From Flavobacteriales bacterium (GTDB lineage Bacteria; Bacteroidota; Bacteroidia; Flavobacteriales_D; Crocinitomicaceae), in contig QOQC01000004.1 of the NCBI GenBank assembly GCA_003331365.1, positions 1-45,718 of the forward strand: 45,718 nt of DNA, given 5' to 3'. Below are positions 8,796-18,265 of the stretch, piece after piece. A program made the translations under genes and the position numbers. Below the pieces are notes generated by a model. The model was not told where the DNA came from and did not search any database. It worked only from the letters and a program-made list of their open reading frames with translations. Numbering within the stretch: position 1 is the stretch's first letter; the number at the start of each line of letters is the position of its first letter.

Positions 8796-11078
8796 TTAAT
8801 TTATGATATAATTTCGGTGAACCCGGTCGGATAGAGACGTAAGCACCTCATATGGAATTGTGTCAAGAAGCGTTGCAAATTGACTCAAGCTTTGATGCTC
8901 ACCAATAATTTCAACAAAATCTCCAGGCCGAATATTTTCATTAGAAATATCAACTATGACCATATCCATACAAACATTTCCAACCGTATAAAACACCTGC
9001 CCATTTATAAAAATAGAACCCTTTCCATTTCCTAGTGACCGCCTAAATCCATCCGCATAACCCACAGGAATGATGGCAATATTCATCTCATTTTTTGCAA
9101 TGTAAGCTCGTCCATATCCAACGGTATCTCCCTTTTTTACTGTTTTAACCTGAGCCACTTGACTGGACCATTTAATTACCGATCTCAAATCACTATTGAT
9201 CTTACGATTATTAGAAATACCATAAACTACCAATCCTAATCGAACCATATCCAACTGACCTTTAGGGAAATTTAAAGCCCCTTCAGAATTGCTGATATGA
9301 CGAATGAATGACCCTGAGACTCGTTCTGAAATTTTTGAACAGACTTCAAGAAATCTTTCTAGCTGGGTCTCAGTGAATTTAGGATTTTCTATATTGTCTG
9401 ATTCAGCAAAATGAGAATAAACGCCTTTTAGTGAAATTTCAGGTTGGGATTTTAAAATGGTAATGAACTTTTCCACTTCAATCGGATGTATGCCCAAGCG
9501 TTTCATTCCGGTATCTACTTTCAAGTGAATCGGGAACCCCTTAATTTCATTTGCAATTAACATTTTTACAAATTCATCAAGAATACTCAAGGAATAAACA
9601 GAGGGTTCAAGATGGTAATTTATACAATCTTGAAAATCATCTATGCCCGTATTCAAAACCAAAATAGGACATTTAACCCCATTTTTTCTCAAAGTAACAC
9701 CTTCATCTGGATACGCAACACCTAAATAATCAGCGCCAATTTTTTCGATATATCGACCCACCTTGATGAGTCCACAGCCATAGGCATTTGCCTTTACCAT
9801 AATCAAACATTTAGTGTCCGAAGAAAGTCGGTCTTTTACAAGGTGAATGTTTTTTCTTATGGCATTTAAATTTATTTCAATCTTCGTTCGGTGCTGTTTT
9901 AATTTTAGCTGTGCAGAAATTTTATTCATATTGGAATCCTTTCCTCCCACAACTAAAATTATTGAATCACTTAGTGAAAAGTTAATGTCAGATTTAGATT
10001 TAATAAAGTGGTAATTATCAATTTGATACTTTTTTAATAATTCAAGTATGCCTTTATTATTCGAATTATCCATTTGGGGCAATAGAACTATTCGCTTTTC
10101 CCCCTTCTCTATGGAGCTGAGATATTGCAATGATGTTTCCAATGAATCAAGGTCAAAGGAGTAAGTGTCATTTAAAATAATGCTATTCTCAACGCCATCA
10201 AAGGACTCCAGTCTCATTGCCAAATCAGGAAGTGTTCCTTTTTCAAGAGCAACATTTACCTTAAAATACAAGACTACCTTCAAGCAAATAGAGGCATTTA
10301 CTTTTTTTATTACTTGTGTAAAGCCTAATTTTTGTAGCTCCTTCGTGAAACTCGAGATCTGGACTTTTACATAGTTATCTCCTTTAAACAAATCATCGAA
10401 AGACTCTGATTCATAAAATACTTTTTTTGCATTTTGAAAAAGTTGCAAGTACTCCTTTTTCTTATCATCCTTATTTCTGAAATTATGATCGTATTTATCA
10501 CCAGTGTGGGTCAAGATTCCATGAGATGGATTCAATAACTTTTGAAATAAAGCCCCTTCTCCCTCTTCAGTTATCGACGCCTCAAAAATGGCGATTTCAG
10601 TATCACGACTGAGCTCTAAAATCGACATAGCAACGCCCAATTTCGAATTGTAACTCTTTGGGGATTTCACTACTTGGTATTTTTCACCCAATAAAATACC
10701 AAGCCATTCTTTTACAATGGTCTTTCCATGAGTGCCAACAATGGTAATAATTGGAATATCAAATTTACTTCGGTGATGCTTTGCCAATTTTATTAAAGCT
10801 TCTAGAGGATCTTTAACTATCAAATAGGTCACATCATTTTGACTTAACTGGGCTTCCTTATTTACGACAAAAAAGCGAACTCCATTTTTATAGGCATCCG
10901 AAATAAAGTCGTTCCCTTTCCTAAATTTCCCATTCAATGCAAAAAATACTTTCCCTTCACCTGATTGAATAAGTCTTGAGTCATAGACCACTCCATCAAT
11001 AACGGCATCAAGGTCTAGGCCATGAATAGTTCCATGGGTAATGCTCGAAAATTCTCTTAAAGTTATATTGAGTTTCAA
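8796..11078 (-). CDS. Bifunctional MurF-like ligase / alanine racemase fusion
   Basis: N-terminal Mur ligase P-loop IVGTHGKTIVKEW. C-terminal alanine racemase with MVKANAYGCG, GMKRLGI, VGYGRAY, VGYADGF, CMDM. This fusion is common in Bacteroidota. Confidence 0.9.
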   Translation of the reverse strand: MKLNITLREFSSITHGTIHGLDLDAVIDGVVYDSRLIQSGEGKVFFALNGKFRKGNDFISDAYKNGVRFFVVNKEAQLSQNDVTYLIVKDPLEALIKLAKHHRSKFDIPIITIVGTHGKTIVKEWLGILLGEKYQVVKSPKSYNSKLGVAMSILELSRDTEIAIFEASITEEGEGALFQKLLNPSHGILTHTGDKYDHNFRNKDDKKKEYLQLFQNAKKVFYESESFDDLFKGDNYVKVQISSFTKELQKLGFTQVIKKVNASICLKVVLYFKVNVALEKGTLPDLAMRLESFDGVENSIILNDTYSFDLDSLETSLQYLSSIEKGEKRIVLLPQMDNSNNKGILELLKKYQIDNYHFIKSKSDINFSLSDSIILVVGGKDSNMNKISAQLKLKQHRTKIEINLNAIRKNIHLVKDRLSSDTKCLIMVKANAYGCGLIKVGRYIEKIGADYLGVAYPDEGVTLRKNGVKCPILVLNTGIDDFQDCINYHLEPSVYSLSILDEFVKMLIANEIKGFPIHLKVDTGMKRLGIHPIEVEKFITILKSQPEISLKGVYSHFAESDNIENPKFTETQLERFLEVCSKISERVSGSFIRHISNSEGALNFPKGQLDMVRLGLVVYGISNNRKINSDLRSVIKWSSQVAQVKTVKKGDTVGYGRAYIAKNEMNIAIIPVGYADGFRRSLGNGKGSIFINGQVFYTVGNVCMDMVIVDISNENIRPGDFVEIIGEHQSLSQFATLLDTIPYEVLTSLSDRVHRNYIIN

Positions 11079-11650
11079 TCTTCAGTATTCGTAAAACAAG
11101 CCCGACATAATGGTCGGTATTTTTCAACTGCACCAACAAGAACCTGACTTGTTTCTGAAACAGTTCTATTGGAGAATTGAGCTAAATTTCCACAAGAGAC
11201 ACAAATAGCATGAACCTTTGTGACATATTCTGCTACTGCCAACAAATCTGGCATCGGGCCAAATGGCTTACCCGTATAATCCATATCTAATCCGGCTAGT
11301 ACAACTCTAATTCCTTTCGCTGATAGTTTTTCACATATGCCAACAATGCCTTCATCAAAAAATTGAGCTTCATCTATCGCGACTAGCATGTGTTTGTCAA
11401 TATGATTTAGAATATCTGAGGAGTGTTCAATTAAAACAGCCTCAAATTCATTACCACTATGGCTGACTACATTTTTCTTGCTGTATCTATTGTCAATTTT
11501 TGGTTTAAATAAAATCAATTGCTGATTCGCAAATTCTGCCCGTCTCAATCTTCGAATTAATTCTTCCGTTTTTCCTGAAAACATAGATCCACAAATGACC
11601 TCAATCCATCCATTAGACTTTTTTTGCAAAGGGAATTGCTCTAAAAACAT
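11075..11650 (-). CDS. tdk: Thymidine kinase
   Basis: ICGSMFSGKTEELIRRLRRAEFA, AIDEAQFFDEG, zinc-ribbon cysteines CVSCG...CRAC. Confidence 0.95.
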   Translation of the reverse strand: MFLEQFPLQKKSNGWIEVICGSMFSGKTEELIRRLRRAEFANQQLILFKPKIDNRYSKKNVVSHSGNEFEAVLIEHSSDILNHIDKHMLVAIDEAQFFDEGIVGICEKLSAKGIRVVLAGLDMDYTGKPFGPMPDLLAVAEYVTKVHAICVSCGNLAQFSNRTVSETSQVLVGAVEKYRPLCRACFTNTED

Positions 11651-11792
11651 AAATTAAATTATCGATTTATATAAAGTAAAAAGGGTTAAATACCACTTCT
11701 TGCCGTTATCACATTTCTTTGGAACAATATAGCAACTTTTATGCGAGTAATTCAGTAAAATTAATGCAAAAACGATTCTCATTTAATGGTTT

Positions 11793-11817
11793 GATTATTT
11801 TTATTGTGAAAATAATC
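11793..11817. repeat. Perfect 9-bp inverted repeat GATTATTTT-tattgtg-AAAATAATC
   Basis: Read directly; ends 7 nt before the ATG of the M28 peptidase. Confidence 0.7.
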
Positions 11818-11824
11818 TTCTGCT

Positions 11825-13126
11825 ATGAAAGCTAACATTTGTATTCTATTTTTTCTGATACATTTTCTATCATTTGGTCAAGAAAGTTTCGATTACCAGA
11901 AGTTTACCAAAAAAATGTGCGCTCCGGAGTTTCACGGAAGAGGTTATGTAAATCAAGGAGATTTAATTGCCGCAAATTTTATTTCCTCTCAAATGAAAAA
12001 ATTGGGTATTGACTCCTTGCCATCGGGTTATTTTCAAGCCTTTATCCATAATGTGAATACCTTTCCTGATACTTGTTCAGTTCAAATTAACAATCAGATT
12101 CTTCAGCCTGGAATTGATTATGTCATCAAACCAATATCAAATGGTACCTGTATGGATACCAGATGTATAGGGGCAAGAAACTTTGACTCGAAAAATATTG
12201 AAATCATGGATATGAAGCATTTATTTGAACAAGAAAGGGATGCGCCGTTGTGGAGGAATTATGACCCCGAAAAGCTCTATGTAATAGATAATAATGTTAC
12301 TGTAGACAGTCTTTCTATTTATGTTCATCAAGTGGCCCAAAACCTATCAAAATATAATGATGTAATCGAATTGGTCAATAATAAATTAACATGGTCTGTC
12401 CAATCAAAAGCCAACGAGCATTTGTATGTTCAATTGAAAAAGAACATTTTCGACTCATTATATATAGATCAAAAGAATATTAAAATCCACCTCCACAATA
12501 ATCATTTAATTGATTATGAATCGAATAATGTAATTGGATATATTCCTTCAAAAAAGAAATCAAAAGGTACGATTATGATTACCGCTCATTACGATCACCT
12601 CGGGAGAATGGGTACCGAAACCTATTTTCCCGGTGCAAATGACAATGCGAGTGGAGTAGCTATGCTACTTGCACTTGGAGAGACTATAAAATCCAAGCCC
12701 TTGAAAAAATACAATACGCTTCTTGTGGCATTTGCCGGAGAAGAAGCCGGGCTTGTGGGTTCGAAGTATATGACTGAAAACCCCTTATGTGAAATCAGTA
12801 AAATTCGCTTTTTACTGAATCTTGATATAATGGGAAGTGGAGAACATGGAATTACAGCTGTAAATGGCAGGGTTTTTAAAAAGGAATTTAAGCTTCTTCA
12901 AAAAATGAATCGAAAAACACAAGCCGTACCTGTTGTAAAAGCACGTGGAAAAGCTGCAAATTCTGACCATTATTTTTTCACTGAAAAAGGGGTGAGGTCG
13001 TTTTTTGTTTATACCATGGGTATGAATAAAAACTATCATGACATCTTCGACACCTATGAGAATCTCAATTATAATTCCTTTAATGGCCTTGCAAGATTAT
13101 TCGATTCCTTCCTCAGAAGGCTCTAA
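11825..13126 (+). CDS. Secreted M28-family zinc peptidase
   Basis: ITAHYDHLG, GANDNASGVAMLLALGE, AFAGEEAGLVGSKY, LNLDIMG, NSDHYFF, and HDIFDTYENL are M28 metal-site motifs; N-terminal signal peptide. Confidence 0.9.
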   Translation: MKANICILFFLIHFLSFGQESFDYQKFTKKMCAPEFHGRGYVNQGDLIAANFISSQMKKLGIDSLPSGYFQAFIHNVNTFPDTCSVQINNQILQPGIDYVIKPISNGTCMDTRCIGARNFDSKNIEIMDMKHLFEQERDAPLWRNYDPEKLYVIDNNVTVDSLSIYVHQVAQNLSKYNDVIELVNNKLTWSVQSKANEHLYVQLKKNIFDSLYIDQKNIKIHLHNNHLIDYESNNVIGYIPSKKKSKGTIMITAHYDHLGRMGTETYFPGANDNASGVAMLLALGETIKSKPLKKYNTLLVAFAGEEAGLVGSKYMTENPLCEISKIRFLLNLDIMGSGEHGITAVNGRVFKKEFKLLQKMNRKTQAVPVVKARGKAANSDHYFFTEKGVRSFFVYTMGMNKNYHDIFDTYENLNYNSFNGLARLFDSFLRRL

Positions 13127-13480
13127 ACTTAACTTGGCTAAATTTATGGACTGTATTACAATTAAAATAATACAGTTTACGAGGGCCTGAAGTGCCTCCC
13201 ACCACATTTCACCTTGAAAAATCAAGATTAACTCATAGATTAAAAAGGCAAGCAGTTGTACGGTTGTCATCACCAAAAAATTTCCAATAAATCGTTTTGG
13301 ATTTTTCTCAATTTTATAATTGACTAAAACTGTACTTCCCAGAAAAATAAAAAGTAAAACACTTGAATTCAACAAATTATAAAAGGTTGACACTTGATGG
13401 ATAAAAACATGTGTCAGGATGATGCTAACCAAAATCCAGATGACAATAAGGATGAACTGTCTAATGATTCTTTGAATCAT
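13097..13480 (-). CDS. Small four-helix membrane protein in ATP synthase accessory position
   Basis: Hydrophobic 127-aa ORF directly after atpZ; ordering resembles the ATP synthase accessory region of other Bacteroidota. Confidence 0.6.
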   Translation of the reverse strand: MIQRIIRQFILIVIWILVSIILTHVFIHQVSTFYNLLNSSVLLFIFLGSTVLVNYKIEKNPKRFIGNFLVMTTVQLLAFLIYELILIFQGEMWWEALQALVNCIILIVIQSINLAKLSLEPSEEGIE

Positions 13481-13703
13481 TGTTTTGGTCTAATTTTAAA
13501 ACTTCACGAATAACAAGAGCTAAAGAACCAATGACACCAAAAAGTGACAAAACAATCGTTAGCCAAGGTGTTTCGCTACGAAAATAATCATCTAAATACA
13601 CGCCTAGCCACGTAAATACAGAAATGACAACGGCCATCTGAATCGCTACAGAAGAAAACCTTATGTACACATTACTTTTCCGGCCTGGGGACTTTTTCTT
13701 CAT
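13461..13703 (-). CDS. atpZ: AtpZ/AtpI family protein
   Basis: Two TM helices, FSSVAIQMAVVISVFTWLGVYLDDYF and PWLTIVLSLFGVIGSLALVIREV, typical of AtpZ/AtpI. Confidence 0.8.
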   Translation of the reverse strand: MKKKSPGRKSNVYIRFSSVAIQMAVVISVFTWLGVYLDDYFRSETPWLTIVLSLFGVIGSLALVIREVLKLDQNNDSKNH

Positions 13704-14137
13704 TCCTCAATAATGTCTTCCTCCTGAATAAGATCAGACATTAAAGTATTGCTTTGCTCCATTTGAGGTTTTGAAGACGACATTTTACAGCTACCTTCAA
13801 AGAAAGCTCCCTCATCAATCTTGAGTTTGGTGGTATAAATGTTTCCATAAATTTTTGAGGTATCTCTTAAATTTAAAACATCTTCGACTTTAATCTCACC
13901 CTCTATTGTTCCATAAATTTCTGATGTATAACAAGAAATATTTCCCTTTACCAATCCTGTATTTCCGACAGTTACCTTTCCCTTACATGAAATGTTTCCC
14001 ATAATTTCACCCTCAATAAGAATGTTGTTTTCCGATAAAATATCTCCTGTAATTCTTGTTCCTGCAATAATGTAATTCCCGTCTTGATCTGCTGAATATC
14101 CCATATCTGAAGTAAGTTTTTCTTTTCTTTTTAACAT
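13700..14137 (-). CDS. Bactofilin (polymer-forming cytoskeletal protein)
   Basis: Repeating beta-helix pattern (IIAGTRITGDILSENNILIEGEIMGNISCKGKVTVGNTGLVKGNISCYTSEIYGTIEGEIKVED). Confidence 0.92.
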   Translation of the reverse strand: MLKRKEKLTSDMGYSADQDGNYIIAGTRITGDILSENNILIEGEIMGNISCKGKVTVGNTGLVKGNISCYTSEIYGTIEGEIKVEDVLNLRDTSKIYGNIYTTKLKIDEGAFFEGSCKMSSSKPQMEQSNTLMSDLIQEEDIIEE

Positions 14138-14143
14138 ATTAAT

Positions 14144-16768
14144 TTAATAAAAATCAATGAAAAATGATTTATATTCCTCAAAATTAGAAGATTCTATTAA
14201 AATTTTGAGATTGTTTTTGCCAATTGAATAAATTTTATTGTCTTGATATTCATCCAATATTTCATATCCCGCTTTATATGAATTGATATATTCTTGTGCC
14301 AATCTTATATTTTCAAATTCTTTAACCAAAACAAAAGGCGTTTTATTTATCGTTAAATTTGAACTCGTCTTGAGGTTTTTTGATTTGTGTTTTTTCTTAT
14401 TAAATCCCGAAACACCATACTTAAGGTCCTCCTCTTCATCATCCTCGTCCAATAGAACAATCACAAAATGTTTTTCTGTATCATCAAATTTGTAAATGTA
14501 TTCTGGATCAAAATTAATTGAGTCATTTTTACTAAATCCATTCTCAAGAATATCTAATAAGTCCTGTGCAATTTCGGCTTGAGGCGTCCCTGGCTTTTCT
14601 TCAATTACTCTATTGATCAATGGAACTATTTCCTCTTTATTTTCGGTAAGCTGACCATTGGCAAAAACATTCAAAAGAAGGTAATCTGCTCTATAAGCAT
14701 TAGTTAAATCTTCTTCAATAATTCGATTTGTTGAATCAATAACCTCCTTGTATTTTCCCGCATAATACATATCTACGAGTTCAACATAAGATTTCTGATC
14801 GGCTTGCTGAGATTCCTTTTGCTTTACATAAAAATCAGGATCGTCAAGATATTTTGCAGCATCCGAGCTCGGGTAATGAGTTAAAATATGATTTGCATAA
14901 ACCTCTTTTTTTCCAGTAGATTCATTGAGCTTATACAACTGAAAAGCACATGATAAATCTGTTAGATTCCGTTGGTTTATATCTAAAACACGATCAAATT
15001 GTTCTTGAGCCAAGTCTAATTCATTCAAAATTTCTTTGTACAGCACTCCACTTTGATAAAGTGCCTCAAACAAACTGGTTTGTGAAAGAGCAAATGCACT
15101 ATCGCTTAAAGGAATATTTTTTCTTAGATCATCCACTGTCAATGAATCAACACCAATCTCTTCCACTAATAAAGAATCCACGGCACTTGAATCTGACAAT
15201 TCCCCATTTGAGAAAACAATTTTTTCACTACGGCGCCAATGATCTTCATTATCTCTAGAACCCCATGCTTTTCTGAAATCATTATAACCTTCTTCTCTTA
15301 ACTTTGGATTTGTGAAAACCGATTTATTGGAAGAATTTGAACTCGCATTATTTTGCTCTTGTAAAGCCAAAAGCTTAGCCGCTTCCATTTCTTTTCTTTT
15401 TTGAGCCTCTCGCTTAATTTGTTTCAGCGTCTCCTTCAAGAATTGCTCTCTTTCTTTTTCAGGCATTTTCGCAATTCGTTGAACACTGTCTTCAAAGACC
15501 ACAATTTCAATAGCATCTACTAAATCGGATAACTTCACTGCTTTATCCTTTATCTGGTCTCCATTTGGATATCCTTCGGGAATAAATCGAGAACAAGAAT
15601 CATAATATTTCTGCGCAAAAACATAATTCTTTTCACCGTAGCTCAAGTCACCCAATTTTTCATATGCCATAGCTTTTTGACGTGCATTTCCGTTAGAATA
15701 AAAAGCGGATTCAGTTAAATATACTTTTGCCTTCACTCTATCATTTCGATTCAACTCAAGGTTAGCTAGCGCATAATAAATTTGATCTTTATATTGAGCA
15801 TTTTTTGCATCTTTCAACATCCTCTGTAAATCCTTGCTAAGCTTTTCTCCTCCCCCACTTATGGCTCTGTTCAATCTCGCATTGAAAGAAATCTCAAATG
15901 GGGCTGCAGCTTTTAATGCCTTAGAATAATGAATCCTTGCTGAATCCAAAACATTACTCCTTTGATAAAGCTGACCCAAGATAAAATGCAGTCGTGTTTT
16001 TTCACTTGGTGAATGGCACTTCGTAATCGCTGAATTCAATCCATTAATGGCCTCTGGATATTCCTTTCGCTTAACGGCAAGGTCAGCATATGTTTTATAA
16101 ATATCGTACTGTAACTTTCGACTCATTACAGGTATACCTTCCTCATCTTCAGTCTTGTCTTTCAAGAATGGGATATAATCGCGGAAAGTTTTTTCTTTTT
16201 GCTCTAATGAAATAGCATTTAAATCATCCAAAATAATTTTTGCATCTGCAAATGCTCTTTGTTCAATGTGAATCTTTGCAATCCATAATTTTGCCAAATA
16301 ATACGAAGGGTCTTTTGCAAATAACCGTTTTACAAATTCAAAATTCTTTTTAGCCTGTTTATACTCTCGTTTATAATAAAGTGCCCTTCCAATGGTAATC
16401 CAATTTTCATCTATCCATTTATTATGCTCTACATCTTTATAATACATGTCCTCAGTACTCGGCATGCTATGGTTCTTTATAACAATTGAGCATTTGGAAA
16501 TGGCAGTATCAATGGCAGGATGCATCCCTTTTGACTCCGCCTCATTTGGTAAAAGATTTATAGGTAAAACTTCATAAAAATCATCTTTTTTCGAGCTATA
16601 AAAAGTCACAAGTGACTGATCTAATAGCTCATTGGCATTGAAATATCCATTGAAACGAGCCGTAGTAGAATGATACGTCCTGTTCAAAAATGTATTCTTC
16701 TCTGTAGAGCATGCCGAAAAGAGAATGAGGGCACAAAGGCTAAGATATGTAAGAGTTTTTTTGGACAT
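14144..16768 (-). CDS. porW: PorW/SprE-type T9SS lipoprotein with TPR repeats
   Basis: Lipobox LFSACS; N-terminal NRTYHSTTARFNGYFNANELL characteristic of PorW/SprE; TPR-like repeats; adjacency to bactofilin. Confidence 0.88.
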   Translation of the reverse strand: MSKKTLTYLSLCALILFSACSTEKNTFLNRTYHSTTARFNGYFNANELLDQSLVTFYSSKKDDFYEVLPINLLPNEAESKGMHPAIDTAISKCSIVIKNHSMPSTEDMYYKDVEHNKWIDENWITIGRALYYKREYKQAKKNFEFVKRLFAKDPSYYLAKLWIAKIHIEQRAFADAKIILDDLNAISLEQKEKTFRDYIPFLKDKTEDEEGIPVMSRKLQYDIYKTYADLAVKRKEYPEAINGLNSAITKCHSPSEKTRLHFILGQLYQRSNVLDSARIHYSKALKAAAPFEISFNARLNRAISGGGEKLSKDLQRMLKDAKNAQYKDQIYYALANLELNRNDRVKAKVYLTESAFYSNGNARQKAMAYEKLGDLSYGEKNYVFAQKYYDSCSRFIPEGYPNGDQIKDKAVKLSDLVDAIEIVVFEDSVQRIAKMPEKEREQFLKETLKQIKREAQKRKEMEAAKLLALQEQNNASSNSSNKSVFTNPKLREEGYNDFRKAWGSRDNEDHWRRSEKIVFSNGELSDSSAVDSLLVEEIGVDSLTVDDLRKNIPLSDSAFALSQTSLFEALYQSGVLYKEILNELDLAQEQFDRVLDINQRNLTDLSCAFQLYKLNESTGKKEVYANHILTHYPSSDAAKYLDDPDFYVKQKESQQADQKSYVELVDMYYAGKYKEVIDSTNRIIEEDLTNAYRADYLLLNVFANGQLTENKEEIVPLINRVIEEKPGTPQAEIAQDLLDILENGFSKNDSINFDPEYIYKFDDTEKHFVIVLLDEDDEEEDLKYGVSGFNKKKHKSKNLKTSSNLTINKTPFVLVKEFENIRLAQEYINSYKAGYEILDEYQDNKIYSIGKNNLKILIESSNFEEYKSFFIDFY

Positions 16769-16822
16769 AAACGTCTATCTATAACTAAATTAAGCTTGTT
16801 TTAGTATAAATGATGGGTATAA

Positions 16823-17533
16823 TTATGCAATATTGGTGAAAACCTGTTGAATGTCATCATCATCTTCAATTTTGTCCAACATTTTTTCAATCTCTATCAG
16901 TTGCTCTTCATTGAATTCAACTGGTGATGTTGGAAATCTTTTAAGGCTCGACTTTTGAACCGCCAGTTCCATTTCTTCAAGAGCCTTAGCGATTGTTCCA
17001 AATGCAGTATAATCTCCATAAATGAACAATTGTTCATCCCTCAATTCTAGCTCTTCAACACCAGCATCAATAAGGTTTAACTCAAGCTCTTCAAGGTCAA
17101 GTTCCGCAGGTTTCTCTAATTCAAAAACACTCTTTCTCTGAAACATAAACTCCAAAGATCCAGTTGGAACGATTCCCCCTCCCGCCTTGTTGAAATACGA
17201 TTTTACATTAGCGACTGTTCTCGTGGGATTATCTGTAGCGCATTCGACAAAAACCAATACTCCATGAGGACCTTTACCTTCGTAATTCATCTCGCTGAAT
17301 AGAGCTGTATCCTTTTGAACTGCCCTAGAAATTGCCGCCTCAATATTGTCCTTGGGCATATTTTCAGCTTTTGCATTCTGTATGGCTGTTCGCAATTTGG
17401 CATTTGATGTAGGATCAATTCCACCCTCCTTAGCGGCAAGAGTTATCGCCTTACCAAGCTTCGGGAAAATTTTGGACATTTTATCCCAGCGCTTTTCTTT
17501 GGCTGCTCGTCGATATTCAAAGGCTCTTCCCAT
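16823..17533 (-). CDS. yebC: YebC/PmpR family regulatory/translation protein
   Basis: [38 protein letters not shown]...[25 protein letters not shown]. Confidence 0.93.
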   Translation of the reverse strand: MGRAFEYRRAAKEKRWDKMSKIFPKLGKAITLAAKEGGIDPTSNAKLRTAIQNAKAENMPKDNIEAAISRAVQKDTALFSEMNYEGKGPHGVLVFVECATDNPTRTVANVKSYFNKAGGGIVPTGSLEFMFQRKSVFELEKPAELDLEELELNLIDAGVEELELRDEQLFIYGDYTAFGTIAKALEEMELAVQKSSLKRFPTSPVEFNEEQLIEIEKMLDKIEDDDDIQQVFTNIA

Positions 17534-17546
17534 AATTTTATTTTAG

Positions 17547-17577
17547 CAAAAGTAAATATTTCAAGATGTATATTCAA
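17547..17577 (-). promoter_or_regulatory. Promoter for yebC (TTG-N20-TACTTTTG)
   Basis: Minus strand: TTG (17575-17577), 20-nt spacer, TACTTTTG (17547-17554), 13 nt before the start codon. Confidence 0.6.
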
Positions 17578-18185
17578 GAACGAGATTCACTAAACGAATT
17601 GAGAATCTCCTTTAAATAGTTTAAAATGGACTCCCGACCGAGTTTTGACTGACTTGAGCTTATGAAGACTGGAGGTAATTCCTCCCAATATTTAAGCATT
17701 TCTTTTTTGTAAAAAGACAGTTTCTTCTGAAGAGCAGAGCTGGATAATTTATCAGTTTTCGTGAAAATGATTGAAAAGGGAATACCCTTAGATCCGCACC
17801 AATTCATGAATTCCAGATCAATAGCTTGTGGTTCCAATCTTGAATCAATCAGAACGAAAGTAGTTAATAAAAATTCGCGATGGAGTAAATATTCGGATAT
17901 GAAATGTTCCCATACCTTTCGACTCTTTTTTGAGGCTCTCGCATATCCATACCCGGGTAAGTCAACCAAATACCATTCGTCATTAATGATAAAATGATTG
18001 ATTAATTGAGTCTTTCCGGGTGTTGAAGAGGTTTTTGCAAGCTTTTTTTTACCCGTAATCATGTTTATTAGCGAGGACTTTCCAACATTAGACCTACCAA
18101 TAAAAGCAAATTCAGCCTTTTGATCCTGAGGACATTTTTTAAATGTGGTATTAGAGATTAAAAAGTCAGCGCTAAAGATGTCCAT
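17574..18185 (-). CDS. engB: Ribosome biogenesis GTPase EngB/YsxC
   Basis: [47 protein letters not shown]. Confidence 0.95.
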   Translation of the reverse strand: MDIFSADFLISNTTFKKCPQDQKAEFAFIGRSNVGKSSLINMITGKKKLAKTSSTPGKTQLINHFIINDEWYLVDLPGYGYARASKKSRKVWEHFISEYLLHREFLLTTFVLIDSRLEPQAIDLEFMNWCGSKGIPFSIIFTKTDKLSSSALQKKLSFYKKEMLKYWEELPPVFISSSQSKLGRESILNYLKEILNSFSESRS

Positions 18186-18189
18186 TACA

Positions 18190-18223
18190 CAAATTTATAA
18201 TATATTGTATATTAATAGAACAA
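18190..18223 (-). promoter_or_regulatory. Promoter for engB (TTG-N23-TAAATTTG, 4 nt from ATG)
   Basis: Minus strand: TAAATTTG (18190-18197), then TGTA, then ATG; TTG at 18221-18223. Confidence 0.55.
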
Positions 18224-18265
18224 TAAATCATTTGGGTTGTTTTTTTAGTAAAGGGAGAGCATACA

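Noticed and set aside
14950-15258. 102-aa plus-strand ORF opposite porW
   Set aside because: Shadow ORF with no family resemblance.
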